From Arenicola marina (lineage: Eukaryota > Annelida > Polychaeta > Arenicolidae), in NCBI GenBank assembly GCA_964019135.1, contig OZ025248.1, positions 56,227,670 through 56,291,669 of the forward strand: a DNA stretch of 64,000 bases. Reading direction: 5' to 3'. The translations under genes were made by a program, and so were the position numbers. Positions 1 through 10,393 of this stretch are shown piece after piece. Each line of letters starts with the position of its first letter. Position 1 is the stretch's first letter. The notes under the pieces were generated by a model. The model did no database searches. It was given only the letters and a program-made list of their open reading frames with translations, and was not told the DNA's origin.

Positions 1-2
1 GA

Positions 3-969
3 CTTGTGTATGTCCTCTAAGGCCATCCACGTTAGTACAAGCCGGTCTTGTGTATGTCCTCTAAGGCCATCCACGTTAGTACAAACCGGTCCTGTGTATG
101 TCCTCTAAGGCCATCCACGTGAGTACAAACTGGACTTGTGTATGTCCTCTAAGGCCATCCACGTGAGTACAAACTGATCTTGTGTATGTCCTCTAAGGCC
201 ATCCACGTTAGTACAAACCGGTCTTGTGTATGTCCTCTAAGGCCATCCACGTGAGTACAAACCGGTCTTGTGTATGTCCTCTAAGGCCATCCACGTTAGT
301 ACAAACTGGTCTTGTGTATGTCCTCTAAGACCATCCACGTTAGTACAAACCGCTCTTGTGCATGTCCTCTAAGGACATCCACGTGAGTACAAACTGGACT
401 TGTGTATGTCCTCTAAGGCCATCCACGTGAGTACAAACTGGTCTTGTGTATGTCCTCTAAGGCCATCCACGTGAGTACAAACCGGTCTTGTGTATGTCCT
501 CTAAGGCCATCCACGTGAGTACAAACTGGTCTTGTGTCTGTCCTCTAAGGCCATCCACGTGAGTACAAACCGGTCTTGTGTATGTCCTCTAAGACCATCA
601 CGTTAGTACAAACCGGTCTTGTGTCTGTCCTCTAAGGCCATCCACGTGAGTACAAACCGGTCTTGTGTATGTCCTCTAAGGCCATCCACGTTAGTACAAA
701 CTGGACTTGTGTATGTCCTCTAAGGCCATCCACGTGAGTACAAACCGGTCTTGTGTATGTCCTCTAAGGCCATCCACGTTAGTACAAACCGGTCTTGTGT
801 ATGTCCTCTAAGGCCATCCACGTTAGTACAAACCGGTCTTGTGTATGTCCTCTAAGGCCATCCACGTGAGTACAAACCGGTCTTGTGTATGTCCTCTAAG
901 GCCATCCACGTTAGTACAAACTGGACTTGTGTATGTCTTCTAAGGCCATCCACGTGAGTACAAACCGGT
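3..969. repeat. 44-bp minisatellite, 22 copies
   Basis: Twenty-two head-to-tail copies of a 44-bp unit with the core TGTCCTCTAAGGCCATCCAC. Copies are nearly identical, with one single-base deletion near position 600. Two main variants differ at one site after CCACG (GTTAGTAC against GTGAGTAC) and at the end (AAACCGGT against AAACTGGA/T), and they are interspersed. The window opens at the start of a copy, so the array probably continues to the left. Stops occur in the unit and no coding role is suggested. Confidence 0.95.
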
Positions 970-1507
970 CTTGTTTTCGTCCAGGATTCAAGTTTATATC
1001 TCAATGAATTTAGACCAGCTTACCTCGGGTTTAAACCTAGCCAGTGCGCAACGTCCCAATCTGATAATTGCTTCTCCGATACCAGCCCATGTGTGCGCAA
1101 AGATGGCCTAAAACATCAATCCGTCATATCGGCTTTGGACAGTTCACATGTCCGTCCAAGCCTCCTTCACTGTCCACCCATTGCAGCATGAGGCCTGTGC
1201 AATACGAAGCACTGCTTGCCTACTGTCAATTTCCTTTCTATTGGAAGTTAACTGTTCTCTAGGCCTCGTCTAATTTATAAAACCTGAACCCGTATTTTCC
1301 AAACACTAATTATTTCAGGGCCATCTCGTTCTTGTGTCGGAATAGCACGTAATATAAAGTGAATTAAAACCGACCTCTATTTTACAACCATTATCATTTT
1401 ACGACCGCCGCTTTTAGTGTAGGTTTGACGTATGGCATGTCAATTTACATTCAATGGAAAGTTAAATGTTGCTCTACACGTGTGGGACAGGTTTCGCTGT
1501 ACGGTTG
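970..1507. other. Unique non-coding stretch
   Basis: Sequence between the 44-bp array and a SINE. No exon, RNA gene or repeat is recognisable, and the short open frames have no family resemblance. It could be intronic DNA of DDX18 or intergenic, because the upstream DDX18 exons are not in the window. Confidence 0.5.
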
Positions 1508-1733
1508 GTTTGTTGGTTGGTTATGCAGGACGCTTTAACCACTGTCATATCGCGTCAATAGAAGAAAGACGGGAGAGTGGAGCCATGTCTCCGGCGTAAC
1601 CCCCTAGTCTTTACGAAGAACGACCACACAGACATGGCCACAGCAGGGCTCGAACCATCGATCCACGCGCCGTTAGGCTCGCAGCTGACCAGATCACTCA
1701 ATGCGAGCGCTCTATCGCTGTACGGTCCCGATA
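1508..1733 (-). mobile_element. tRNA-derived SINE, family A, minus orientation
   Basis: The reverse complement matches the SINE at 4371-4620 along its length. Shared blocks include GCGCTCGCATTGAGTG, the box B-like GGTTCGAGCCC, the stretch CTGCTGTGGCCATGTCTGTG, and a tail ending ...GACGCGATATGAC..GTGGTTAAAGCGTCCTG..AACCAACCAAC. The 5' tRNA-like head around box A is eroded and shortened compared with the other copy. The simple AACC repeat at 1508-1528 is its 3' tail. SINEs of this type are transcribed by RNA polymerase III and mobilised by a partner LINE. No target-site duplication is obvious. Confidence 0.85.
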
Positions 1734-1746
1734 TTGTTGCGTCCCG

Positions 1747-1885
1747 TTGTAACCATGGCAACCTCGCGCCTGTGACGGATGCGTTATGACCCTTTGTAAC
1801 CTTGGCAACCTCGCGCCGGTGATGGATGTGTTATGACCCTTTGTAACCATGGCCACCTCGCGCCTGTGACAGATGCGTTATGACC
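1747..1885. repeat. 47-bp tandem repeat, 3 copies
   Basis: Three copies starting at 1747, 1794 and 1841, each beginning TTGTAACC and containing ACCTCGCGCC and GTTATGACC. Copies differ at a few positions. The array lies immediately beside the 5' end of the minus-strand SINE. Confidence 0.9.
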
Positions 1886-3040
1886 GAATGGTAGCCATCT
1901 CTCGTCTCGCTTACCTCAGCGTTTCAAGTCCGTGCAATGTATGAGTTAACATACGCATACACCTTCATTGAGTCTGGCTCTTTCTTATGCTGATTTGTTT
2001 TAATTGCGACATTAAAACTACGTTAAAACTAGCAGCAATATGATAATGAAATATCCGGAGCTGGACACCCTTGAAGTCTTGTAATCGGGACATACAAGCA
2101 TTATCGATGTGAGTGGTATTAATGCACAATGTACCAACGAACAGTGGTCAGTGTAAGAGGCGATGAAATATTCTTACCACGACATTGCACTTTTCTTTCA
2201 AATGCAAAAGCATGTTAAGTGTTGCGGATAATTCGGTTCAACTGCACTATTTTTGTACGTATATAAGGGGTGTCTCGCTCACCCTGATCCTTGTCAGAGG
2301 AGGAGCTGTGGTTATGGTTACTGGGTGATTAGTCACGGGCTAACGGTTCGCTGGTGTTCTCATTGGTTCCGCGTCATAGTCGGGAGGAGCGTCCACGCAC
2401 CTCTAACTCACCCCGCTAGATGGCGACTCTTTCATGTATACCCGGTAGGTGGCGCCACTGTTATATGCGCCGTCCATTGCCTGGTGAGAGATGTGCGCTG
2501 GGCGGGAAGGGAGCCCGCGATGTGCGCAGACAGCTGTGATATTCATTACCAGCCGTCTGCTTTTTTGATTGATCACCGAATACCGGGGCCTGAGGAACCT
2601 ATATCCTCTGACAGCGGCTCATAACCGTCTTCTCTGCGGATTCCTGCTGAACCAGGAATAGCTGGCCAGGGTTGAGCGCTTGCCTTGCCCGAGTCGGCCG
2701 TTATAGGCGCGCTGTGCCGGGATGACTGAGGTGTGCTGGGAGGACATGGGTCTGTGTGTGGGCTGTATGGGATAGGTACAGGACAAGGGACATCCGTCAT
2801 TGTCGACAGGAACGTTTGTCAGGGAGCTGCCGTGGAAAAGAGTGGCGGAGAGAGTGCGCGGGGATGGGATGCACATCTAATGAAGCAGAGACAGCGCTGC
2901 GCGTGCGCGTTAGGAGGTTTAAGAGCCGACACATGTCGTTCCATCATTGGGGTTCTGATGGGGGAACTTTGGTGTCTCAGGACCCTCCTTGTTTGTGCCC
3001 CGCTCCCCTGTCCCCCGCCTCCCTTGCTCGTTAAGCGACG
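1886..3040. other. Unique stretch, no supported gene
   Basis: No exon or RNA gene is recognised. A TATA-like string (GTATATAAGGGG, 2259-2270) and an inverted CCAAT pentamer near 2362 are visible, but there is no downstream coding exon to make them a credible promoter. The right half becomes GC-rich as it approaches the C-rich minisatellite. Confidence 0.45.
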
Positions 3041-4370
3041 TTCCGCCCCAACCCCGACCCTCCCAGACCTCCACCCTCATCCCGACCTCTGCCCCCACCC
3101 CAACCCCCACCCTCACCCCTCCCTCCACCCCCACCTCAACCCCCTCCCTCCACCCCCACCCCAACCCCCACCCTCACCACGACGTCTATCCCCACCCTCC
3201 ACCCCCACCCTCACCCTGACCTCTATCCCCACCCCGACCTCTACCCCCACTCCGACTTCCACCCCCACCCTCACCCCGACCTCCATCCCCACCCCTCCCT
3301 CCATCCCCACCCCGACCTCTACCCTCACCCCGACCTCTACCCTCACCCCTCCCTCCACCCCCACCCTAACCCCCACCTCACCCCGACGTCCATCCCCACC
3401 CTCACCCTGACCTCTATCCCCACCCCGACCCACAACCTCCACCCCGACCTACACCCCCACCCCGACCTCCACCCTCACCCCGACCTCTGCCCCCACCCCG
3501 ACCCCCTCCCTCCACCGCCACCCCAACCCCCACCCTCCACCCCCATCCTCACCTCGACGTCCATCCCCACCCTCTACCACCACCTCTATCCCCACCCCGA
3601 CTTCTACCCCCACCCCGACCTCCATCCCCACCCTCACCCGACGTCTATCCCCACCCCGACCTCTACCCCCACTCCGATCTCCACCCCCACCCTCACCCCG
3701 ACCTCCATCCCCACCCCGACCTCCATCCCCACCCCGACCTCTACCCTCACCCCGACCTCTACCCTCACCCCTCCCTCCACCCCCACCCTAACCCCCACCT
3801 CACCCCGACGTCCATCCCCACCCTCACCCTGACCTCTATCCCCACCCCGACCCACAACCTCCACCCCGACCTACACCCCCACCCCGACCTCCACCCTCAC
3901 CCCGACCTCTGCCCCCACCCCGACCCCCTCCCTCCACCGCCACCCCAACCCCCACCCTCCACCCCCATCCTCACCCTCCACCCCCATCCTCACCTCGACG
4001 TCCATCCCCACCCTCTACCACCACCTCTATCCCCACCCCGACTTCTACCCCCACCCCGACCTCCATCCCCACCCTCACCCGACGTCTATCCCCACCCCGA
4101 CCTCCACCCCCGCCCTCACTCCGATCTCCACCCCCACCCTCATCCTGACCTCCATCCCCACCCCGACCTCTACCCTCACCCCGACCTCAACCCTCAACCC
4201 CACCCCGACATCCATCCCCACCCTCTACCCCCACCTTTATCCCCACCCCGACCTCTACCCCCCCCGCCCCACCCTCACCCCGACCTCCATTCCCAACCCA
4301 ACCTCTACCCTCCCCCAGACCTCCATCTCCACCCCCACCCCGACCCCCACCCCCACCCCGACCCGGGGCC
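3041..4370. repeat. C-rich minisatellite, left block
   Basis: Irregular short repeats of the type CCCCACCCTCACCCCGACCTC, with very strong strand asymmetry (C-rich top strand, G-rich bottom strand). Longer blocks are duplicated: the stretch from about 3193 to 3630 recurs at about 3640 to 4080, including a diagnostic GACCCACAACCTCCACC string at about 3425 and 3846. Open frames on both strands (Pro/His-rich or Gly/Val/Glu-rich) are compositional. The G-rich strand has many closely spaced G runs, so G-quadruplexes are plausible; this is inference. Confidence 0.9.
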
Positions 4371-4620
4371 GGCCCGACAGCTCAGTGGGCTAGAGCGCTC
4401 GCATTGAGTGCTCTGGTCACCTGAGAGCCTAACGGCACGTGGGTCGGTGGTTCGAGCCCTGCTGTGGCCATGTCTGTGTGGTCGCAGGATAAAGATCCCA
4501 GGTCTTTCTTCGTAAAGAGTAGGGAGTTACCCCCGGGCACATGGCTGCACTCTCCCTTCCTTCTCCCATTGACGCGATATGACCAAAAGTGGTTAAAGCG
4601 TCCTGATTAACCAACCAACC
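4371..4620 (+). mobile_element. tRNA-derived SINE, family A, plus orientation
   Basis: The best-preserved copy of family A. The tRNA-like head starts GGCCCGACAGCTCAGTGGGC, which fits a pol III box A, and GGTTCGAGCCC at about 4449 fits box B. The body matches the minus-strand copy at 1508-1733, and the 3' end has the same AACCAACCAACC tail. It interrupts the C-rich array. The sequence CCCACCCCGACCC lies on both sides and could be a target-site duplication, but the array itself contains that string, so this is not decisive. Confidence 0.88.
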
Positions 4621-4924
4621 CCACCCCGACCCCCACTCTCACCCTGACCTCTATCCCACACCCGACCTTCACCCCCACCCGCACCCCGTCTCCACATCAT
4701 GGCCCACCTCATAGAAAGGGCTGGCGAAAAAATAAACATAAGGTTTCGTGTTTTCCGCGATTTAGCTAGTTTCATCCTGCCTGATATATCTGGTTTTGTG
4801 AAATAAATTAAACGTTCATAATGGCAGTTTACGATGCTATACCAACAGTCCAGACGTAGACTGACATGCGTGTCATGTCGATGCGGTCCTGTAGCTGCCA
4901 ATGGCTCACCCTTTGTCGACTTAA
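4621..4924. other. C-rich remnant and unique spacer
   Basis: The first ~70 bases continue the C-rich minisatellite. The rest is AT-richer unique DNA with no recognisable gene. It separates the two blocks of the C-rich array. Confidence 0.5.
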
Positions 4925-5048
4925 CCTATCACCGGGCACACAACAACAATGTTGGAAAGATGTCATACGCCCGATGCAGGTGCCAGGGTCCTAACCCACG
5001 ACCTGTTGATCCGCTCCGCCCTGCTCACCAACTGAGCTAAGAAGGCCC
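4925..5048 (-). mobile_element. tRNA-derived SINE, family B, minus orientation, degraded
   Basis: The reverse complement reads TTAGCTCAGTTGGTGAGCAGG (box A-like), then GGATCAACAGGTCGTGGGTT and a mutated box B, then ACCTGCATC. This matches the family B copy at 8588-8760 (AGCTCAGTGGGTAAGCAGG, GGATCAACAGGTCGTGGGTT, ACCTGCATC). The body beyond is only weakly similar and the 3' tail is not identifiable, so the left boundary is approximate. It could be mistaken for a tRNA gene, but the cloverleaf is not complete. Confidence 0.7.
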
Positions 5049-5148
5049 CTTGAATGAAGTTTGCAACGCCAAGAGTTAATTATGTGATTTTCTCTTCTAT
5101 GTTCTACTGATGTCAGCAATGAGCATGGCTGTATGAACCAAATATATC

Positions 5149-5512
5149 CCCACCCTCCACCCCCACCCTGACCCTGACCTCTATCCCCACCCCGACCTCT
5201 ACCCCCACTCCGACTTCCACCCCCACCCTCACCCCGACCTCCATCCCCACCCCGACCTCTACCCTCACCCCGACCTCTACCCTCACCCCTCCCTCCACCC
5301 CCACCCTAACCCCCACCTCACCCCGACGTCCATCCCCACCCTCACCCTGACCTCTATCCCCACCCCGACCCACAACCTCCACCCCGACCTACACCCCCAC
5401 CCCGACCTCCACCCTCACCCCGACCTCTGCCCCCACCCAGACCCCCTCCCTCCACCCCCACCCCAACCTCCACCCTCCACCCCCATCCTCACCCCGACGT
5501 CCACAACGACGA
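5149..5512. repeat. C-rich minisatellite, right block
   Basis: The same C-rich repeat as 3041-4370, carrying the same longer block with the GACCCACAACCTCCACC string (about 5367). The array was therefore once larger or was partly copied across the SINE-bearing spacer. It ends directly against the 58-bp array. Confidence 0.9.
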
Positions 5513-5514
5513 CG

Positions 5515-6990
5515 AGCACCGGACCCAGTCTGTCTAGGCCGGGCGGGAGGGGTCGGTGCCCTGCTCGGTGTGAGCACCGGACCCAACCTGTCTAGGCCGG
5601 GCGGGAGGGGTCGGTGCCATGCTCGGTGTGAGCACCGGACCCAGCTTGTCTAGGCCGGGCAGGAGGGGTCGGTGCCATGCTCGGTGTGAGCACCGGACCC
5701 AGCCTGTCTAGGCCGGGCGGTAGGGGTCGGTGCCCTGCTCGGTGTGAGCACCGGACCCAGCCTGTCCAGGCCGGGCGGGAGGGGTCGGTGCCCTGCTCGG
5801 TGTGAGCACCGGACCCAACCTGTCTAGGCCGGGCGGGAGGGGTCGGTGCCATGCTCGGTGTGAGCACCGGACCCAGCTTGTCTAGGCCGGGCAGGAGGGG
5901 TCGGTGCCATGCTCGGTGTGAGCACCGGACCCAGCCTGTCTAGGCCGGGCGGTAGGGGTCGGTGCCCTGCTCGGTGTGAGCACCGGACCCAGCCTGTCCA
6001 GGCCGGGCGGGAGGGGTCGGTGCCCTGCTCGGTGTGAGCACCGGACCCAGCCTGTCTAGGCCGGGCGGGAGGGGTCGGTGCCATGCTCGGTGTGAGCACC
6101 GGACCCAGCCTGTCTAGGCCGGGCGGTAGGGGTCGGTGCCCTGCTCGGTGTGAGCACCGTACCCAGTCTGTCCAGGCCGGGCGGGAGGGGTCGGTGCCCT
6201 GCTCGGTGTGAGCACCGTACCCAATCTGTCCAGGCCGGGCGGGAGGGGTCGGTGCCCTGCTCGGTGTGAGCACCGGACCCAGTCTGTCCAGGCCGGGCGG
6301 TAGGGGTCGGTGCCCTGCTCGGTGTGAGCACCGTACCCAGTCTGTCCAGGCCGGGCGGGAGGGGTCGGTGCCCTGCTCGGTGTGAGCACCGTACCCAGTC
6401 TGTCCAGGCCGGGCGGGAGGGGTCGGTGCCCTGCTCGGTGTGAGCACCGTACCCAGTCTGTCCAGGCCGGGCGGGAGGGGTCGGTGCCCTGCTCGGTGTG
6501 AGCACCGGACCCAGTCTGTCCAGGCCGGGCGGTAGGGGTCGGTGCCCTGCTCGGTGTGAGCACCGTACCCAGTCTGTCCAGGCCGGGCGGGAGGGGTCGG
6601 TGCCCTGCTCGGTGTGAGCACCGTACCCAGTCTGTCCAGGCCGGGCGGGAGGGGTCGGTGCCCTGCTCGGTGTGAGCACCGTACCCAGTCTGTCCAGGCC
6701 GGGCGGGAGGGGTCGGTGCCCTGCTCGGTGTGAGCACCGTACCCAGTCTGTCCAGGCCGGGCGGGAGGGGTCGGTGCCCTGCTCGGTGTGAGCACCGTAC
6801 CCAGTCTGTCCAGGCCGGGCGGGAGGGGTCGGTGCCCTGCTCGATGTGAGCACCGGACCCAGCCTGTCTAGGCCGGGCGGGAGGGGTCGGTGCCCTGCTC
6901 GGTGTGAGCACCGGACCCAGTCTGTCCAGGCCGGGCGGTAGGGGTCGGTGCCCTGCTCGGTGTGAGCACCGGACCCAGCCTGTCCACGCC
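5515..6990. repeat. 58-bp minisatellite, 25 copies plus a partial
   Basis: Twenty-five full units start every 58 bp from 5515 (AGCACC at 5515, 5573 and so on to 6965), followed by a partial unit. The core is GGGGTCGGTGCC(C/A)TGCTCGG. Variants GGACCCA/GTACCCA, TCTAGG/TCCAGG and GCGGGAGG/GCGGTAGG alternate. A four-unit block at about 5581-5812 recurs almost exactly at about 5813-6044, showing recent higher-order duplication. Minus-strand frames of up to 326 residues run through it only because the unit lacks stops. Confidence 0.96.
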
Positions 6991-7374
6991 GGTCGTCACT
7001 GTGTCCGCTTCCGGAACCATTGTTGCCATACGTCACGTCACTTCCTCTAACAATCGTCTCAGCTGTTGCCGTAGATTGTACCGACTTAGACTAGCGGTAC
7101 TGAGTAGGATTGATGTGTCCTTAATGGAGCATTTCAAGCATCGATTGCACCGAATCGTAGCTTGTCTGCAAGCCAGATTTATTAGAGTTTCGTAGGGTGT
7201 TAAGTCTTACAATTCTTACCCCCCCCCCCCCCCCACCAAGCCAATTTGACCGACTGTCTGTACCGATCTGTATCATCTGATTGGACCAAGCTGTTAGCGC
7301 GCTGAGCTGCAAAAGTATAGGACCCAATATTCAACCCACCAGCATAAGAAGTTGGAGATTACTTCACACATGTA
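6991..7374. other. Unique spacer with poly-C tract
   Basis: Short unique stretch between two arrays, with a run of 16 C at 7219-7234. No gene or RNA is recognised. Confidence 0.5.
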
Positions 7375-8560
7375 CTCCACACGCCTACACTATGCGCCTA
7401 CTCTATACGCCTACACTATACGACTACTCAATACTATTCCACCCACCAACGCTATACGCCTACTCAATACGACTACTCCACACGCCTACTCCATACGCCT
7501 ACTCAACACGCCTACTCGATACGCCTACACTATGCTCCTACTCCATACGCCTACTCAACACGCCTACTCCATACGCCTACACTATACGACTACTCAATAC
7601 TATTCCACACACCTACACTATGCGCCTACTCAATACGACTACTCCACACGCCTACTCCACACGCCTACTCCATACGCCTACTCCACACGCCTACTCCACA
7701 CGCCTACTCCATACGCCTACACTATACGACTACTCAATACTATTCCACACACCTACACTATGCGCCTACTCCACACGCCTACTCCACACGCCTACTCAAT
7801 ACGACTACTCCACACGCCTACTCCACACGCCTACTCCACACGCCTACTCCATACGCCTACTCCATACTATTCCACACGCCTACACTAGACGCCTACTCAA
7901 TACGACTACTCCACACGCCTACTCCGCACGCCTACTCCATACGCCTACTCCACACGCCTACTCCACACGCCTACTCCATACGCCTACACTATACGACTAC
8001 TCAATACTATTCCACACACCTACACTATGCGCCTACTCCACACGCCTACTCCACACGCCTACTCAATACGACTACTCCACACGCCTACTCCACACGCCTA
8101 CTCCACACGCCTACTCCATACGCCTACTCCATACTATTCCACACGCCTACACTAGACGCCTACTCAATACGACTACTCCACACGCCTACTCCGCACGCCT
8201 ACTCCATACGCCTACTCCACACGCCTACACTATGCGCCTACTCCACACGCCTACTCCACACGCCTACACAATACGCCTACTCAATACGACTACTCCACAC
8301 GCCTACTCCACACGCCTACTCCACACGCCTACATTATACGCCTACTCCACACGCCTACACTATACGCCTACTCCATACTACTTCACAGGCCTACACAATA
8401 CGCCTACTCAATACGACTACTCCACACGCCTATTCCGTACGCCTACTCCACACGCCTACTCCACACGCCTACTCCACACGCCTACACTATACGCCTACTC
8501 CACACGCCTACACTATACGCCTACTCCGCGCGCCTACTCCGCGCGCCTACTCCATATGTA
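7375..8560. repeat. 13-bp minisatellite, about 90 copies
   Basis: Tandem 13-bp units of the type CTACTCCACACGC with variants CTACTCAATACGA and CTACACTATACGC. Longer blocks are duplicated: the segment beginning TATTCCACACACC at 7741 recurs at 8008 (267 bp apart) with the same order of variants. The Thr/Pro/His/Tyr/Leu-rich frame of 429 residues through it is a by-product of a stop-free unit whose length is not a multiple of three. Confidence 0.93.
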
Positions 8561-8587
8561 CCACCTTTGAGCTTTATCTATGTAAGG

Positions 8588-8760
8588 AGCATCCTCAGCT
8601 CAGTGGGTAAGCAGGCTGAGCTGCGGATCAACAGGTCGTGGGTTCGAACCCAGTTACCTGCATCTGGGGCAAGTTTTATACAACCCTATTTTTGTTGTCC
8701 CAGAAGGTTTCTTCGCCCAATTTAACCTTCATATGTAGAAAAGGGCCATAAAACACACAT
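8588..8760 (+). mobile_element. tRNA-derived SINE, family B, plus orientation
   Basis: The head carries a box A-like AGCTCAGTGGGTAAGCAGG and a box B-like GGTTCGAACCC, followed by a non-tRNA body. The 3' region CCCAATTTAACCTTCATATG...AAAAGGGCCATAAAACAC resembles the tail of the SINE at 56668-56855 (CCCAATTTAGCCTGTATGTG...AAAAGTGGCCTAAAACAC), so the families share a 3' tail and probably a LINE partner. ATCTATG at 8576-8582 and 8766-8772 may be a short target-site duplication. Confidence 0.82.
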
Positions 8761-8940
8761 TGCACATCTATGAAGCCTTGTTTATGGTGAGCGTGTGTGT
8801 CATCATTCCGTGCAAAATCCTTCTTTTAGTAGTTGGAAGGGCACTTGCAGATTTATTAGGGCTTCCTTCGTTTTCTTACGCGCCGTCGGAAGACGGAAGC
8901 TGCATTGCTCTATGGTTACTGTGCCCACCCGCGCTTAGAA
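8761..8940. other. Short unique spacer
   Basis: About 180 bases between the family B SINE and the 34-bp array. No gene is recognised. Confidence 0.4.
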
Positions 8941-9756
8941 CTACTACTGTGGCCACCGGGAATCATTGGCTTCACTACTACTGTGGCCACCGGGAATCAT
9001 GGGCTTCACTACTACTGTGGCCACCGGGAATCATTGGCTTCACTACTACTGTGGCCACCGGGAATCATGGGCTTCACTACTGCTGTGGCCACCGGGAATC
9101 ATGGGCTTCACTACTACTGTGGCCACCGGGAATCATGGGCTTCACTACTACTGTGGCCACCAGAAATCATGGGCTTCACTACTACTGTGGCCACCGGGAA
9201 TCATGAGCTCCACTACTGCTGTGGCCACCGGGAATCATGGGCTTCACTACTGCTGTGGCCACCGGGAATCATGGGCTTCACTACTGCTGTGGCCACCGGG
9301 AATCATTGGCTTCACTACTACTGTGGCCACCGGAAATCATGGGCTTCACTACTACTGTGGCCACCGGAAATCATGGGCTTCACTACTACTGTGGCCACCG
9401 GGAATCATGGGCTTCACTACTGCTGTGGCCACCGGGAATCATGGGCTTCACTACTGCTGTGGCCACCGGGAATCATGGGCTTCACTACTGCTGTGGCCAC
9501 CGGGAATCATGGGCTTCACTACTACTGTGGCCACCGGGAATCATGGGCTTCACTACTACTGTGGCCACCGGGAATCATGGGCTTCACTACTACTGTGGCC
9601 ACCGGGAATCATGGGCTTTTCTACTACTGTGGCCACCGGGAATCATGGGCTTCACTACCTCTGTGGCCACCGGGAATCATGGGCTTCACTACTACTGTGG
9701 CCACCGGGAATCATGGGCTTCACTACTACTGTGGCCACCGGGAATCATGGGCTTCA
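8941..9756. repeat. 34-bp minisatellite, 24 copies
   Basis: Twenty-four units start every 34 bp from 8941 to 9723, core ACTGTGGCCACCGGGAATCA. Variation is light: CTACTACTG/CTACTGCTG, CATGGG/CATTGG and CCGGGAA/CCGGAAA. All three forward frames are open and give the same 34-residue periodic peptide, the expected result for a stop-free unit whose length is not divisible by three. There is no signal peptide, splice context or homologue to suggest a gene. Confidence 0.96.
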
Positions 9757-10240
9757 CGTTCGTGGACACTACAAGTTTTGCTTTCTTTCTCTCCTTCACT
9801 TTATTGTCTCGAAAACATCCGCGTTTTGCGATAGTACGTCGACTAAACTGAGATAAAATATTCCATGTGTTTTGAAGTGCACGCCCGTAGGCCTTCCTTC
9901 CATGTCGCTAGTCGTGTCTGGAAGGCCCCCCCCCCCCCGCGTCCCAGGTGCCCCCCCCCCTCCCCTCACCACACACACGCACCAACAGTCCATCCATGGT
10001 AATACGTTATGGTAATATGCACACCATGGCGCTCCATACATCACAACAAACCCTTCATCATTCAGGCATTTCATTATGAGTTTTGATGACACGAATTGTA
10101 CAGTATGACGCCGATAAGGCACCACAGTTTGAAGATTGTCTATTACTCACCGAGAGATCCCTGTCATGATTGGAAACCCATCAGCGGCAACAATATCTTA
10201 ATAGCCCAGCCACTAAGCTTGTCGTTTTATTTCTTCACAG
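9757..10240 (+). other. Upstream intron end of DDX18
   Basis: Unique sequence leading to the 3' splice site TTTATTTCTTCACAG ending at 10240. It contains poly-C tracts at 9926-9938 and 9951-9960. The start of this intron and the preceding DDX18 exon were not found in the window, so this intron is probably longer than 10 kb. Confidence 0.6.
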
Positions 10241-10393
10241 GGCAAGCAGAAGCAGACAAAACGCACACAGACATTCTTCCAGTTCTGTAACGCCAAGGAA
10301 GGCACGTTGCTATGTACGGACGTGGCGGCACGTGGCCTGGATATACCGGAAGTGGATTGGATTGTCCAGTTTGACCCCCCGGATGACCCCAAG
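10241..10393 (+). CDS. DDX18: DDX18 exon with helicase motif V
   Basis: Phase-0 exon of 51 codons, [16 protein letters not shown]...FDPPDDPK. It contains [18 protein letters not shown], the motif V region of the second RecA-like domain, which contacts RNA and couples it to ATP hydrolysis in DEAD-box proteins. The run [27 protein letters not shown] is characteristic of DDX18/Has1 rather than of other DEAD-box helicases. The acceptor is TTCTTCACAG just before 10241, and the donor AAG/GTAAGC follows 10393. Confidence 0.96.

Noticed and set aside
1-969. CRISPR array.
   Set aside because: The 44-bp units are contiguous with no unique spacers, and the DNA is eukaryotic.
2259-2270. TATA-box promoter (GTATATAAGGGG).
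   Set aside because: No coding exon or transcript evidence follows, and the match could be chance.
5592-7036. Minus-strand repeat proteins of up to 326 residues in the 58-bp array.
   Set aside because: Three overlapping frames give the same periodic peptide, the expected by-product of the tandem unit.
8588-8665. A tRNA gene.
   Set aside because: Box A and box B are present, but the cloverleaf is not complete and the sequence continues into a SINE body and tail. The same applies at 4371, 4925-5048, 14474 and 56668.
8760-9856. A possible secreted repeat protein of about 300 residues (GFTTTVATGNHGLHYYCG type).
   Set aside because: All three forward frames read equally through the 34-bp array, with no signal peptide or conserved flanks.
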